From the NCBI RefSeq assembly GCF_000212735.1, contig NC_015510.1, positions 4,589,001 through 4,653,000 on the forward strand: 64,000 nt of DNA, in the 5' to 3' direction. The DNA comes from Haliscomenobacter hydrossis DSM 1100. GTDB lineage: Bacteria; Bacteroidota; Bacteroidia; Chitinophagales; Saprospiraceae. Under the pieces are notes generated by a model. The model was not told the origin of the DNA. It ran no database searches and saw nothing but the letters and a program-made list of their open reading frames with translations. Numbering within the stretch: the first letter of the stretch is position 1; every line of letters begins with the position of its first letter. Both the position numbers and the translations under genes were made by a program. This document shows positions 51,084 through 59,781 of this stretch, in pieces.

Positions 51084-53462
51084 ATGTTAAAAAATTATTT
51101 CAAAATCGCCTGGCGCAGTTTGTTGCGCAACCGTACTTACACCCTGCTCAATGCTGTCGGTCTCACGGTGGGCATTGTTTGTGCCTTGATGCTTTACACG
51201 GTCATCCAGTTTGAACGGAGTTACGATACCCATCACCAGAAAAAAGACCGCATTTATCGCCTGGTGACAGACATGGAAACGCCAGAAGGCCCCAATCTAA
51301 CTGGGGCCATTCCTTATCCGGTTCCCGCTACGTTAAAAGCGGAATATCCTCAAATTGAAAATGTATCCTTCTACATTGGTGGTGGCCCGGGGCAAATCAC
51401 CGTTGAGAAAAGCAACCAAAAATTCCGCGAAGCAAGCGGTATTTACGCAGTAGAACCCAGTTTTTTTGACATTTTTGATTACCTGTGGTTGTCCAATGAG
51501 GCCAGCGTAAGTCTGGGCAAGCCGGGCAATGCTGTATTGACCCAGGCCGTGGCCGAACGTTATTTTGGCAGTTGGCAAAAAGCCCTGGGACAAACCATTC
51601 GGCTCAACAACAACAACATCTTGAACGTTACGGGAGTCATCAAAAATCCACCTGCCAATAGTGATTTGCCCATTACCGTGTTGTACTCGGTTACACCTCG
51701 TACCTCTACCGATTGGGTGTCGATCAATAGTGCCTGGCAGGCTTTTGTGTTGCTCTCGCCCAATGCTTCCGGTGAGCAGTTTAATGCCATGATGCCTGCT
51801 TTTGCCAAAAAACACCGTCCTGTAGACGCACACAAAGCGGTATTTCGCTTGCAACCGCTTAGTGAGATGCATTTTGATGCCCGTTATGGTACACCCTCGG
51901 GGCGTACTTTTTCCATGGCAACGATCCGTTCTTTGACACTGGTGGGGATCTTTCTGCTGCTCATGGCCTGCATCAACTTCATCAATCTGGCTACGGTACA
52001 AGCCATTCGCCGCTCCAAAGAAGTGGGCGTACGCAAAGTTGTCGGGGGCAATCGCAGACAGTTATTGGGGCAGTTTCTTGCTGAAACAACCCTGATTGTA
52101 AGTATATCGGTGCTGGCTGCTGTGGCTCTTGCTCAAGCGTTGATGCCATTGGCCAGCCGCCTGCTGGAGTTCTCCGAAACCCTGCAGTTATTGCATGACT
52201 GGGATATGCTGGTATTTATCCTGGCGTTAACCCTGGTCGTGACCTTTTTGTCCGGCTTTTATCCCGCCATCATTTTATCGGGTTTCAATCCGATCGTCGC
52301 CTTGAAGAGCCAGGTCAAAAGTACGGGGAATGTTACGCTGCGGCGTGCCCTGGTGGTGTTTCAATTTGCCATCGCTCAGGTTTTGGTTTTTGGCATGTTG
52401 GTGGTGGTGAAACAGATGAATTATTTCCAGACCAAAAACCTGGGTTTCAGCCACAAAGACCCGGTAATACTCCTGAGTGTCCCTACCGATAGCGTAAGCC
52501 AATCCAAAGTCAGCACCCTCAAAAACGAATTGCTACAACAACGCGGGATTTCAGCGCTTAGCATGAGCTTCAACTCTCCTGCCGATGACCGCAACTGGTT
52601 TACACCGCTGCGTTACGACAATGCGGAAAAGGATACCGATTTTGCCGCCAACATGAAATTGGCAGACCCTCATTATTTCAATCTATACGCCATCGAATTT
52701 GTGGCTGGCCGTGCCTATGCCGCTACGGATACTTTCCGCGCTTTCGTAGTCAACGAAACCTTGTTGAAACGCCTGGGCATTAAAGATCCGCAGGAGGCCA
52801 TCGGCAAAACCATCAACCTTTGGGATGGCTATTACGAAGCACCGATTGTGGGGGTAGTGAAAGATTTTCACGCAGAGTCATTGGAGGAAGAAATTTCGCC
52901 CATGTTGATGATGCACAGTGACAGTTATGGTTTTGCCAACGTAAAAATCGAGGCCAGCCAACTCCTGGAAGCCATGCCCAGAATCGAAAAAGCCTGGAAC
53001 CGGATCTATCCGGAATACATCTTCGATTACCAATTTCTGGATGATAAAATTGCCAGTTTTTATCAGCAGGAGCGCCAGATGTCGCAATTGTTCAAACTGG
53101 CTGCACTCATTGCCATCATCATTGGTTGTTTGGGCTTGTTCGGGCTGGCTTCGTTTACTGCTGAGCAGCGCGTCAAGGAAATTGGTATCCGCAAGGTATT
53201 GGGTGCAACTACCAGTAGCATCGTAGCCATGTTGTCAAAAGACTTCCTGCGTTTGGTGCTAGTTGCGGCCATCATCGCTTTTCCGGTGGGCTGGTATTTG
53301 ATGAACATTTGGCTCGAAGATTTTGCCTACCGCATCAAGATCAGTTGGTGGATGTTCGGCCTGGTGGGGGTGTCGGCCTTGGGCATTGCACTGTTTACGG
53401 TGAGTTTTCAGGCCATTCGAGCTGCAATCTCCAATCCATTGGAAAGCATTAAAGGGGAGTGA
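51084..53462 (+). CDS. FtsX/MacB-type ABC transporter permease
   Basis: Permease of about 792 residues, with two halves each holding a MacB-like periplasmic domain and an FtsX domain. The start MLKNYFKIAWRSLLRNR is the hallmark of a large Bacteroidota group. FtsX motifs: AIRRSKEVGVRKVVGG near 320 and EQRVKEIGIRKVLGATTSSIVAML near 700. Eight transmembrane helices are expected. No ATPase gene is adjacent, as usual for this group. The substrate is unknown; antimicrobial-peptide or lipid export is common for MacB relatives. A sigma-54-like promoter and an upstream GAACA site suggest control by an NtrC-type activator. Confidence 0.9.
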   Translation: MLKNYFKIAWRSLLRNRTYTLLNAVGLTVGIVCALMLYTVIQFERSYDTHHQKKDRIYRLVTDMETPEGPNLTGAIPYPVPATLKAEYPQIENVSFYIGGGPGQITVEKSNQKFREASGIYAVEPSFFDIFDYLWLSNEASVSLGKPGNAVLTQAVAERYFGSWQKALGQTIRLNNNNILNVTGVIKNPPANSDLPITVLYSVTPRTSTDWVSINSAWQAFVLLSPNASGEQFNAMMPAFAKKHRPVDAHKAVFRLQPLSEMHFDARYGTPSGRTFSMATIRSLTLVGIFLLLMACINFINLATVQAIRRSKEVGVRKVVGGNRRQLLGQFLAETTLIVSISVLAAVALAQALMPLASRLLEFSETLQLLHDWDMLVFILALTLVVTFLSGFYPAIILSGFNPIVALKSQVKSTGNVTLRRALVVFQFAIAQVLVFGMLVVVKQMNYFQTKNLGFSHKDPVILLSVPTDSVSQSKVSTLKNELLQQRGISALSMSFNSPADDRNWFTPLRYDNAEKDTDFAANMKLADPHYFNLYAIEFVAGRAYAATDTFRAFVVNETLLKRLGIKDPQEAIGKTINLWDGYYEAPIVGVVKDFHAESLEEEISPMLMMHSDSYGFANVKIEASQLLEAMPRIEKAWNRIYPEYIFDYQFLDDKIASFYQQERQMSQLFKLAALIAIIIGCLGLFGLASFTAEQRVKEIGIRKVLGATTSSIVAMLSKDFLRLVLVAAIIAFPVGWYLMNIWLEDFAYRIKISWWMFGLVGVSALGIALFTVSFQAIRAAISNPLESIKGE

Positions 53463-53469
53463 AGTATTG

Positions 53470-53529
53470 CACCATGGATGGCAGAGATTCGCACTTATAA
53501 TTGGTGTGAATCTCTGCCATCCGTGGTGA
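53470..53529. repeat. Long hairpin after the permease gene
   Basis: CACCATGGATGGCAGAGATT... (from 53470) pairs with ...AATCTCTGCCATCCGTGGTG (to 53529), one mismatch in about 25 bp, with a short AT-rich loop. It begins 7 nt after the permease stop codon. It is another sequence-unrelated member of the 3'-end inverted repeats seen in this window. Confidence 0.8.
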
Positions 53530-53578
53530 GTTTTTTCTCTATCCGCTCCACTCTCCGCAATTTCCCCCTTCATTAAAT

Positions 53579-53968
53579 CTACCTCGGCTCAATCAAATCC
53601 CACAAATTCCCGTACACATCTTCAAAAACAGCTACTGTGCCATAAGTTTCCTCTACAGGTTCGCGCACAAAACGGATACCCTGATCTTGATAGTTCCGGA
53701 AATCGCGCCAAAAATCATCGGTGTACAGGAATAAAAAGACCCGCCCTCCGGTTTGATTGCCGATCCGGCTGGCTTGTTCCTCATTTGCCGCTTTGGCCAA
53801 GAGCAGGCAACATTCACCCTGCCCCTGGGGAGCCACCATCACCCAGCGTTTGGTGTCGCTGAGCGGGGTATCTTCCAATAGGCGAAAATTCAACTTTTGG
53901 GTGTAAAAGGCAATGGCACGGTCGTAGTCGTCGACAACCAGAGCGATATGGGCGATGCGTTGGTTCAT
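53579..53968 (-). CDS. VOC-family protein (glyoxalase/bleomycin-resistance fold)
   Basis: A 129-residue protein with the usual beta-alpha-beta-beta-beta pairs: IAHIALVVDDYDRAIAFYTQKL at the start, WVMVAPQGQGECCLLLAK in the middle and GTVAVFEDVYGNLWDLIEPR at the end. Metal ligand positions (His near 6, Glu near the end) fit the fold. The reaction cannot be told. The start MNQRIAHI at 53968 is the family form; the frame extends to 54004. Confidence 0.87.
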   Translation of the reverse strand: MNQRIAHIALVVDDYDRAIAFYTQKLNFRLLEDTPLSDTKRWVMVAPQGQGECCLLLAKAANEEQASRIGNQTGGRVFLFLYTDDFWRDFRNYQDQGIRFVREPVEETYGTVAVFEDVYGNLWDLIEPR

Positions 53969-54026
53969 GTCTATTTTTGTGATAAAAATAACAGGAATTG
54001 CCAATGTGTTTAGGGGTAATTGGCTT

Positions 54027-55166
54027 TTATTGATTTGCTAAGGCATATTCCCTCGGCGTCATTCCTGTTGCCTTTTTGAAGGCCCGGTTAAAGGTTGCTT
54101 TGGAATTAAAGCCACTTTCCAAGCCGATCCCCAGTAAGGAGAGGTGTGCCGCGGCGGGATCAGCCATTAGTTTTATCACTGCGTCCACCCGGTAGGTATT
54201 GACATAATCGTTGAAGTTTTTTTCAAAAACCCGATTGATGGTAGCCGAAAGCAACGAGGCATTGGTGCCTAGTCGACGCGCCAAATCGGCAAGCGCCAAT
54301 TCCGGTTCCAGGTACATTTTTTCAGCCTCCATCAAACGGGTCAATTGTTCTTGCCAGTGCTGCAATTCTGCTTCGCTGAGTTTATCGGTTTTGGCCATCT
54401 CCGGATTCGGAGCATTTTGAGTGGATGGCTCAAAGACCAGTTGGCGGGGTTGGGTTTGGGTGTACCCTGCAATGCTGAGGTAATAAATCAGCCCGACGTT
54501 GAACAGTTCATCCCACCAGTCGTGCCAAAAATCCAAGTTCAGCCACAAGTCGATCAAAGTCATACTCCAACCAATAATACTGGACAAAAAATAAGCCAGC
54601 AAAAAATTGCGGAACCAGTCAAAACTCAACAACTCCGGGTTGGAAAATTGGGTGGGTGACCAGGATCGGTATTGGCGGTACAACTGATAAGCCCAGTAAA
54701 AATAAAGGGCAGTCAGCGCGAAAGACAAAATAGCTTCCATGTATTGGATTCCCCAAGGGAAGTGTACTTCGGTTTTCCACCATTCAACAAAGTCAGGCCC
54801 TAGGGAAAACACCAGCAAGTGATAGGCAAGATAGAGGGTAAATGGTGCCGCATGCCACCAATCCTGCCAACGCAGTTGCCAGTGCGTATTGAACTGGCTT
54901 TTCAGGTAAAACCAGGCCAAAGCCGGGATCAATAAATTGAAGTTGCGGGGAAAAAACTCCAATGTAGTCCACAAGATTTCAATCCCGGCAAAGCCCAGCA
55001 TATACTCCCAAATCTCGAAAGTGAATGCGGCGATCAACACGCCAAATAGCCCATCTGACCAGCGGCCACGCCGCCAGGCTCTTAGCCAGAACATGCCTGC
55101 ATAAATCCAACCCTGCATAAAACCAAAGAGCAGAGGGGTGGAGTAGAGGTTGAAGTTAAACTGCAT
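54027..55166 (-). CDS. AraC-family regulator with membrane-spanning N-terminus
   Basis: A 379-residue paralogue of the regulator at 41441-42601. About seven hydrophobic helices fill residues 1-235 (LLFGFMQGWIYAGMFWLRAW; WDELFNVGLIYYLSIAGY). The AraC-type DNA-binding region (about 265-379) has LALADLARRLGTNASLLSATIN and GLESGFNSKATFNRAFKKATG. It lies between a VOC protein gene and a secreted protein gene on the same strand; the latter, encoded 9 nt upstream, may be co-transcribed and perhaps regulated. Confidence 0.85.
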   Translation of the reverse strand: MQFNFNLYSTPLLFGFMQGWIYAGMFWLRAWRRGRWSDGLFGVLIAAFTFEIWEYMLGFAGIEILWTTLEFFPRNFNLLIPALAWFYLKSQFNTHWQLRWQDWWHAAPFTLYLAYHLLVFSLGPDFVEWWKTEVHFPWGIQYMEAILSFALTALYFYWAYQLYRQYRSWSPTQFSNPELLSFDWFRNFLLAYFLSSIIGWSMTLIDLWLNLDFWHDWWDELFNVGLIYYLSIAGYTQTQPRQLVFEPSTQNAPNPEMAKTDKLSEAELQHWQEQLTRLMEAEKMYLEPELALADLARRLGTNASLLSATINRVFEKNFNDYVNTYRVDAVIKLMADPAAAHLSLLGIGLESGFNSKATFNRAFKKATGMTPREYALANQ

Positions 55167-55175
55167 GTGCGTAGG

Positions 55176-55874
55176 TTATATCCGAATCAAATAAAGGCTT
55201 TTTTCTTTGTCAACGGTCAGGATTAAGGATTCTTTGACCCGTTTACCTTCCCAATAGGGTGCTTCACAACGGTACAACCTGGTGCCCACTGGGTAGCTTA
55301 CCCGATAAACGCTACTCCAACTCAGCTTCCGGCTAAAGCCTACATTGAAATTTTGTTCGTCGCCCGGGATTTCAGCTCGGACGTATACCTGTTTGCCGAT
55401 CATCGATTTACCCGCTACTTTGAAGGTGACCATGTCTAAACCTGCTTTTTGTGCAAAGGTTTCCACTTCAGGTTGTTCCTTGATTTTTTCCAGGCGGTAA
55501 ATTTCTTCATATTTTTCAGCCCAAGCGGCATCAAGCCATTGCTGATGGCTGATCTCATAGGTTTTACCGAGGTTGATTTTTTGGCCTGCATCGGCGGCAG
55601 TGATCACCCGGATAAGTTGCCACCTGGTTTTTCGTTGCTCATAAATGCGCGTACCTGCCGGCATGTTTACAGCATGACTACTGAGCCCACCCAGGTGATA
55701 TCCGTAGCCACTGGCTTTGGATTGTGCATAATCGAAGTAGCGAATATCGATGACTTTGGTGCTCAGCCCCGGATTCGCCAGGGTGAAGCTAACCCGAGCT
55801 GGGTTGTTGGTACTTTGAGCAGCAAGTTGAAGGCTGAAAAAGAGGAGGGTGCATTGCGCAATAATTTTGTACAT
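55176..55874 (-). CDS. Secreted protein with two related halves
   Basis: A 232-residue exported protein with signal peptide MYKIIAQCTLLFFSLQLAAQ. No known family recognised. Two segments look alike: MPAGTRIYEQRKTRWQLIRV (about 72-91) and YPVGTRLYRCEAPYWEGKRV (about 198-217), each followed by a strand ending in KxxxL. This suggests an internal duplication of a small beta domain. It starts the two-gene unit with the AraC regulator (9-nt gap), so it may be part of signal detection. Confidence 0.7.
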   Translation of the reverse strand: MYKIIAQCTLLFFSLQLAAQSTNNPARVSFTLANPGLSTKVIDIRYFDYAQSKASGYGYHLGGLSSHAVNMPAGTRIYEQRKTRWQLIRVITAADAGQKINLGKTYEISHQQWLDAAWAEKYEEIYRLEKIKEQPEVETFAQKAGLDMVTFKVAGKSMIGKQVYVRAEIPGDEQNFNVGFSRKLSWSSVYRVSYPVGTRLYRCEAPYWEGKRVKESLILTVDKEKSLYLIRI

Positions 55875-55965
55875 GGTGCGGCGTTTTTAATGTGAATCAA
55901 TAGGACAAAGATTCAACTCTGGTGAGACCTAAATGCTGCAAATCACGATTTGAGACGCCTCAATT

Positions 55966-57261
55966 TTAGTTTGGTACTATTTTTCGTTCCACCCGCCGCA
56001 ATTTCTCCCCCGCCTTTTTTTGAATCCCTTCAACGCAACGAAGAGTGACTCCCAATACCCCGCGTTCCTGCAAAAAGGATTGAATCCCATTCGTAATTTT
56101 TTCCGCAACGCCCTCAAAATTGGCACTCTCCAATTCCAACTGTAACACCAATGGCTCGATTTGCCGCAGGCGATAAGCCCGAAAGCCCTCCGCACTCCGC
56201 GCAATCACCCGGCAAATCAGATCTGGGAAAACTTTGATCATTTCGCCATTTGCCCCTGGAAACAGCAAAATATCGTCCTCTCGACCCTCGATGCGCTCTA
56301 AAGCTGTGAAGCAGGAACCACAGGTGCAGGGCTCGGTTTTTTCCACCAAAATATCGTTCAGCTCGTAGCGCACGATGGGTTGTGAGCTGCGGGTAAAATC
56401 CGTGATGATGGGAATGAAGCGAGTCTCGTCCAGGTATTTTTTTTCAAAAATGGCGATGTCTTCGTTCAGGTGCAGGGTGCCCTGGGCGCAGGTGACGCCC
56501 AAAAAACCTTCGGTACATTGGTACACTTCGCGTAGGGGAGCGGACCAGGTGTTTTGGATAAAGGTTTTGTCCTCGGTAGTGAGCACTTCGGCAAAGGAAA
56601 TGATCAGTGATGGATGGATCTGTATTTCGCCCGCCAACTGGTATTCCGCAATGGCGCTCAACACCGAGGGTTGCGCGGCCAGGATATGGGGCTGAAATTC
56701 GGCCAATGCTTGGACCAGCTGGCCAATGGGTTGGAAAATGTCAAAAAAACGAAACTCCAAACTGGCCGATTGCACCGAACTGTACAGGTTGCTGTTGGCC
56801 CGCAGAAAAAAAGCTACACGTTGTTTTTTGAACAACTTCAAGGGGACAACCCGGCGCAACACCATCGCCGTCCACTTGGCGCGTTCGGTATTGGATACCA
56901 AAAACAGGCCTCGGGTGCCGCTGGTTCCGGTAGACAAACCCACTGTCGCCCCCTTGAGTTCGGGGCTGAAATCGCGTTCCATTTCTGCTTGTAGGGCCAG
57001 CTGCATGGCTTCTTCCCGCTGGATACCCAAGGTGTTGATTTGGTCAAAATTGGCCATAAAAGCCGCTTTATTCATCAGGGGGAAATCGGACAAGTCCGCT
57101 TCTCGTTGAGCCAGTTCCTGGTAAAAAGGGGAGTGCGTGAGCACTATTTTCCTAAACCTCCGCCATTTTCGCTGCTGAAAACGCTCCAATGCCGCTCGCT
57201 GCCGAAAGGTTCCGCGCAGGGTGTAGGCCAACAAGAAGTAAATGATTTTGATTTTAAACAT
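55966..57261 (-). CDS. Adenylate-forming enzyme (F390 synthetase/CapK-like)
   Basis: A 431-residue member of the phenylacetate-CoA ligase/F390 synthetase-like branch. The nucleotide-binding loop is VGLSTGTSGTRGLF near 110. Later motifs are YQCTEGFLGVTC near 240, VRYELNDILV near 300 and the hinge region GREDDILLF near 330. The Cys pair in EPCTCGSC may bind a metal. Family members activate carboxylates as AMP esters; the substrate is unknown and the organism is not expected to make F420. It lies 39 nt after a hydrolase gene on the same strand, which suggests a joint activation-plus-hydrolysis step. Confidence 0.8.
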   Translation of the reverse strand: MFKIKIIYFLLAYTLRGTFRQRAALERFQQRKWRRFRKIVLTHSPFYQELAQREADLSDFPLMNKAAFMANFDQINTLGIQREEAMQLALQAEMERDFSPELKGATVGLSTGTSGTRGLFLVSNTERAKWTAMVLRRVVPLKLFKKQRVAFFLRANSNLYSSVQSASLEFRFFDIFQPIGQLVQALAEFQPHILAAQPSVLSAIAEYQLAGEIQIHPSLIISFAEVLTTEDKTFIQNTWSAPLREVYQCTEGFLGVTCAQGTLHLNEDIAIFEKKYLDETRFIPIITDFTRSSQPIVRYELNDILVEKTEPCTCGSCFTALERIEGREDDILLFPGANGEMIKVFPDLICRVIARSAEGFRAYRLRQIEPLVLQLELESANFEGVAEKITNGIQSFLQERGVLGVTLRCVEGIQKKAGEKLRRVERKIVPN

Positions 57262-57300
57262 CTCTACCTTTTCAACCCTAAACTTTTCAACTTTTCAACT

Positions 57301-58137
57301 CTACTTTGTGTACATAACCAGTGCCTCCTGCTCGTTGAGTATATCGTACAAGTGCTCGTGGTACTCCGGAAAATCGGGCAAGTTGTTGTGCCCGCCGCCT
57401 TCGATGGTGATAAGGGTGCTGCGATCGGCGCTGAGTTCGTGCAGGGCTTTGCCTTGCTTGTAAGAAATCAAGCGGTCTTTGTTGCCGTGGATGATAAAGA
57501 TCGGGCAAGTGATTTTTTTGATGAACTGATCGGTACGCAGTTGGTAACGCAGCAGGTATTTCAGGGGCATCCACCAAGCGTATTGGCGGATTTGGTACAA
57601 AAAACTGAGGTAAGGTGAATCCAAAATCAACATACGTGGGCGATTCCAGGAGGCAATCCGGGCACCAATCCCACTACCCAGCGAACGGCCGTACACCACA
57701 ATGCGCTCTTCGGGGTATTCCGAACTCAGCCATTTGTACACTGTTTGGGCGTCGTTGAAGAGGATACTTTCCGTACGGCGCCCCCGACTTTTGCCAAAGC
57801 CCCGGTAATCAATCATAAAAAAGTCGTAACCCTTGCCTACAAAATCTTTGGCAAATTTACCCCAACCCTTGAGGCTGCGGGAATTGCCCTTGAGGTAAAA
57901 CACGACTCCTTGAGAATTGGGCACCTTAAAATGCAAGGCATTGATGATGCCTCCGTCTTCCATATCAAAAGTATGCTCCGTAAACGGAAAGGGATAGCGG
58001 TACTCGAAGTGTTTGGGCAACATTTCGGGGCGAAAGAAAAAGTAGTCCTGGAAAAAATAAAAGAACAAGCACAGCCCCCCGTAGATCACTACCGGCCAAA
58101 ACAACAGATTCGCCCAGAAAAATGGTGACAGTAGCAT
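57301..58137 (-). CDS. Membrane-anchored alpha/beta hydrolase
   Basis: A 278-residue hydrolase of the ABHD13/BEM46-like type. An N-terminal membrane anchor (about 8-32: LLFWPVVIYGGLCLFFYFF) precedes the alpha/beta core. The nucleophile elbow is YGRSLGSGIG (Ser near 134). The acid is Asp in IHGNKDRLIS and the base His in EGGGHNNLPD. ATG 58137 is chosen since the longer frame to 58179 runs through a repeat element. It probably works with the adenylate-forming enzyme encoded next. Confidence 0.87.
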   Translation of the reverse strand: MLLSPFFWANLLFWPVVIYGGLCLFFYFFQDYFFFRPEMLPKHFEYRYPFPFTEHTFDMEDGGIINALHFKVPNSQGVVFYLKGNSRSLKGWGKFAKDFVGKGYDFFMIDYRGFGKSRGRRTESILFNDAQTVYKWLSSEYPEERIVVYGRSLGSGIGARIASWNRPRMLILDSPYLSFLYQIRQYAWWMPLKYLLRYQLRTDQFIKKITCPIFIIHGNKDRLISYKQGKALHELSADRSTLITIEGGGHNNLPDFPEYHEHLYDILNEQEALVMYTK

Positions 58138-58143
58138 AACATT

Positions 58144-58168
58144 GTAGGGGCATCCCTTTGTGGATGCC
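58144..58168. repeat. Second copy of the GTAGGGGC/GTGGATGCCC element half
   Basis: GTAGGGGCATCCCTTTGTGG, continuing with ATGCC to 58168, repeats the left part of the element at 30684 with few changes. It is itself a hairpin (GGGCATCC / GGATGCCC). It sits directly upstream of the hydrolase start codon. Confidence 0.7.
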
Positions 58169-58194
58169 CAATTACCCAAAATGTGTAAAAATCA

Positions 58195-58743
58195 TCAAAT
58201 ATTCGGGTTGCGTTCCCTCGCCCGTCGATACGCCCGCACACCCATCATCAGCAAAATCATAAAGCCAATGATGCCTGCCAGGGCCATCACAAAATCCAAC
58301 GCATTGCGGTAAACCGCCAATAGCACAATGGCCAACAGAAAAACTGTCGGCACTTCGTTGAACAATCGCCAGCGGTGGGAACTGAGCGTAAAATCTCCGT
58401 TTTCCAGCTTGACAATCATTTTTTTGCACCACAGATGGTAGCCCGTCAAACCCAACAACAAGACCAGCTTGATGTGCATCCAGGGATTTACCACGAGCCA
58501 TTCCAGCCCGTATAAAAAAAGCATAGCCAGGCCACAGATCCAGGTCAACATCATGGCCGGGTTACAAATGATCTTGTACACGCGCCATTCCATGCGGTTG
58601 AACTGCTGGGTGAGGATGTCGCGTTTGGGTTGCTCATCATCCTGGGCTTCGCGGTGGTACACAAACATGCGCACGAGGTAAAACATACCCGCAAACCAGG
58701 CCACAAAACCAACGATGTGTAAGGATTTGAATAATAATAACAT
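58195..58743 (-). CDS. hemJ: HemJ-like protoporphyrinogen oxidase / CopD-family membrane protein
   Basis: A 182-residue membrane protein with about five helices. The first helix LFKSLHIVGFVAWFAGMFYLVRMFVYHREA has the conserved His near residue 9 and the RMFVYH stretch typical of HemJ (UPF0093). WMHIKLVLLLGLTGYHLWCKK is the second signature. HemJ oxidises protoporphyrinogen IX in heme synthesis. The start at 58743 gives the family N-terminus; the frame extends to 58803. It is divergent from the thioredoxin gene. Confidence 0.85.
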   Translation of the reverse strand: MLLLFKSLHIVGFVAWFAGMFYLVRMFVYHREAQDDEQPKRDILTQQFNRMEWRVYKIICNPAMMLTWICGLAMLFLYGLEWLVVNPWMHIKLVLLLGLTGYHLWCKKMIVKLENGDFTLSSHRWRLFNEVPTVFLLAIVLLAVYRNALDFVMALAGIIGFMILLMMGVRAYRRARERNPNI

Positions 58744-58842
58744 TTGTGGGTGGGATTGATAAATTTCACTAAAATTACTGATTTCGATACAAAATCCAAT
58801 CATAATTTAATCTAAATTGCCCGTTGAACAACTTCTATCCTG

Positions 58843-59643
58843 ATGGACTTTCAAAAAGACGTGATTGAACGCAGCTACGAAAAACCCGTAGTGATCGATT
58901 TTTGGGCCGAATGGTGTGGCCCTTGCCGGATTCTGGGACCCGTTATTGAGGAAATGGCACAAGAACAAGCCGATCTTTGGACGCTGGTCAAAGTCGATAC
59001 CGAAGAATATCCCCAACTGGCCGAAGCCTTTGGTATCCGGGGCATTCCCAATGTAAAAATGGTGTACGAAGGTAAGGTAATTGCCGAATTTTCGGGCGCA
59101 ATTCCCCGGGCACAAATCCAGAAATGGCTCGATACCCATCTGCCTCCCGTCGAAACGGAAGAAGTGGAGGAAGAGGACGATTTAAATGCTTTGTTGGAAG
59201 CAGTATCCGCCGGAATACCCGGTGCCCTGGAGGCCTTGATTGAATTGGTGGAAGAAAATCCCGATATACTCATAGCCCGCCTGGCCTTGGCGCAACAATT
59301 GGCCGTTCCTGATCCTGCTGCTGCCCGCCAGCTGATCCACGACATTCCTGCCGGGCACGAATTGGCCGAAGCCGCTGCGGACATCCGCATCATTGCCGAT
59401 TGGATTCAAGCGGTGCCTTCTACCGCCCATCCTGCGGCCAGCTTATTGGGCGAAGCCCAGACCCTGGCAATTGGAGGAGATTATGAAGGTGCCATCAAAA
59501 AAATCATCGAAGCGGTCATGGTCGACAAGACCTACAACAATGACCAGCCCCGCAAAACGGCCATTGCCCTTTTTCGCACCTGGGGTGTTCAACATCCTTT
59601 GACGCTGAAGTATCGGAAGCGGTTTGATATGGCGCTTTATTGA
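58843..59643 (+). CDS. Thioredoxin-domain protein with TPR-like tail (CnoX/YbbN type)
   Basis: A 266-residue cytoplasmic protein. The thioredoxin domain (1-105) has the active site EWCGPCR (C25, C28) and the cis-Pro in IRGIPNVKMVY. An acidic linker (VETEEVEEEDD) leads to a helical TPR-like tail with repeats such as NPDILIARLALAQQLAVPDP and GDYEGAIKKIIEAVM. E. coli CnoX has an inactive SxxC site; here CGPC is intact, so both redox and holdase functions are possible. Confidence 0.9.
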   Translation: MDFQKDVIERSYEKPVVIDFWAEWCGPCRILGPVIEEMAQEQADLWTLVKVDTEEYPQLAEAFGIRGIPNVKMVYEGKVIAEFSGAIPRAQIQKWLDTHLPPVETEEVEEEDDLNALLEAVSAGIPGALEALIELVEENPDILIARLALAQQLAVPDPAAARQLIHDIPAGHELAEAAADIRIIADWIQAVPSTAHPAASLLGEAQTLAIGGDYEGAIKKIIEAVMVDKTYNNDQPRKTAIALFRTWGVQHPLTLKYRKRFDMALY

Positions 59644-59781
59644 AGTGAAAAGTGAAAAACTAAAAGTGAAAAGTTATTTTTATGCATAAGCCTGATCAAA
59701 AAGCATGGATTGCGTGTTACTTTTCACTTTTCACTTTTCACTTTTCACTTTTCACTTTTCACTTTTCACTTTTAGTTTTTC
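59644..59781. repeat. Inverted repeat with tandem 7-bp units (ACTTTTC)
   Basis: Seven perfect ACTTTTC units run from 59719 to 59767. The complementary word GTGAAAA occurs three times at 59645-59674. Arms GAAAAACTAAAAGTGAAAAGT (from about 59654) and its complement (to 59780) are perfect over 21 bp. The tandem part enters the end of the glycosyltransferase gene and provides its last codons (KLKVKSEK) and TGA stop. A 7-bp unit number change would shift the reading frame. Confidence 0.88.

Noticed and set aside
55966..57261. Coenzyme F390 synthetase
   Set aside because: Similarity is to the wider adenylate-forming branch; a Bacteroidota host is not expected to make F420.
59719..59767. Tandem ACTTTTC units as a CRISPR array
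   Set aside because: Units are 7 bp with no spacers, and no cas gene is present. It is a simple tandem repeat forming one arm of an inverted repeat.
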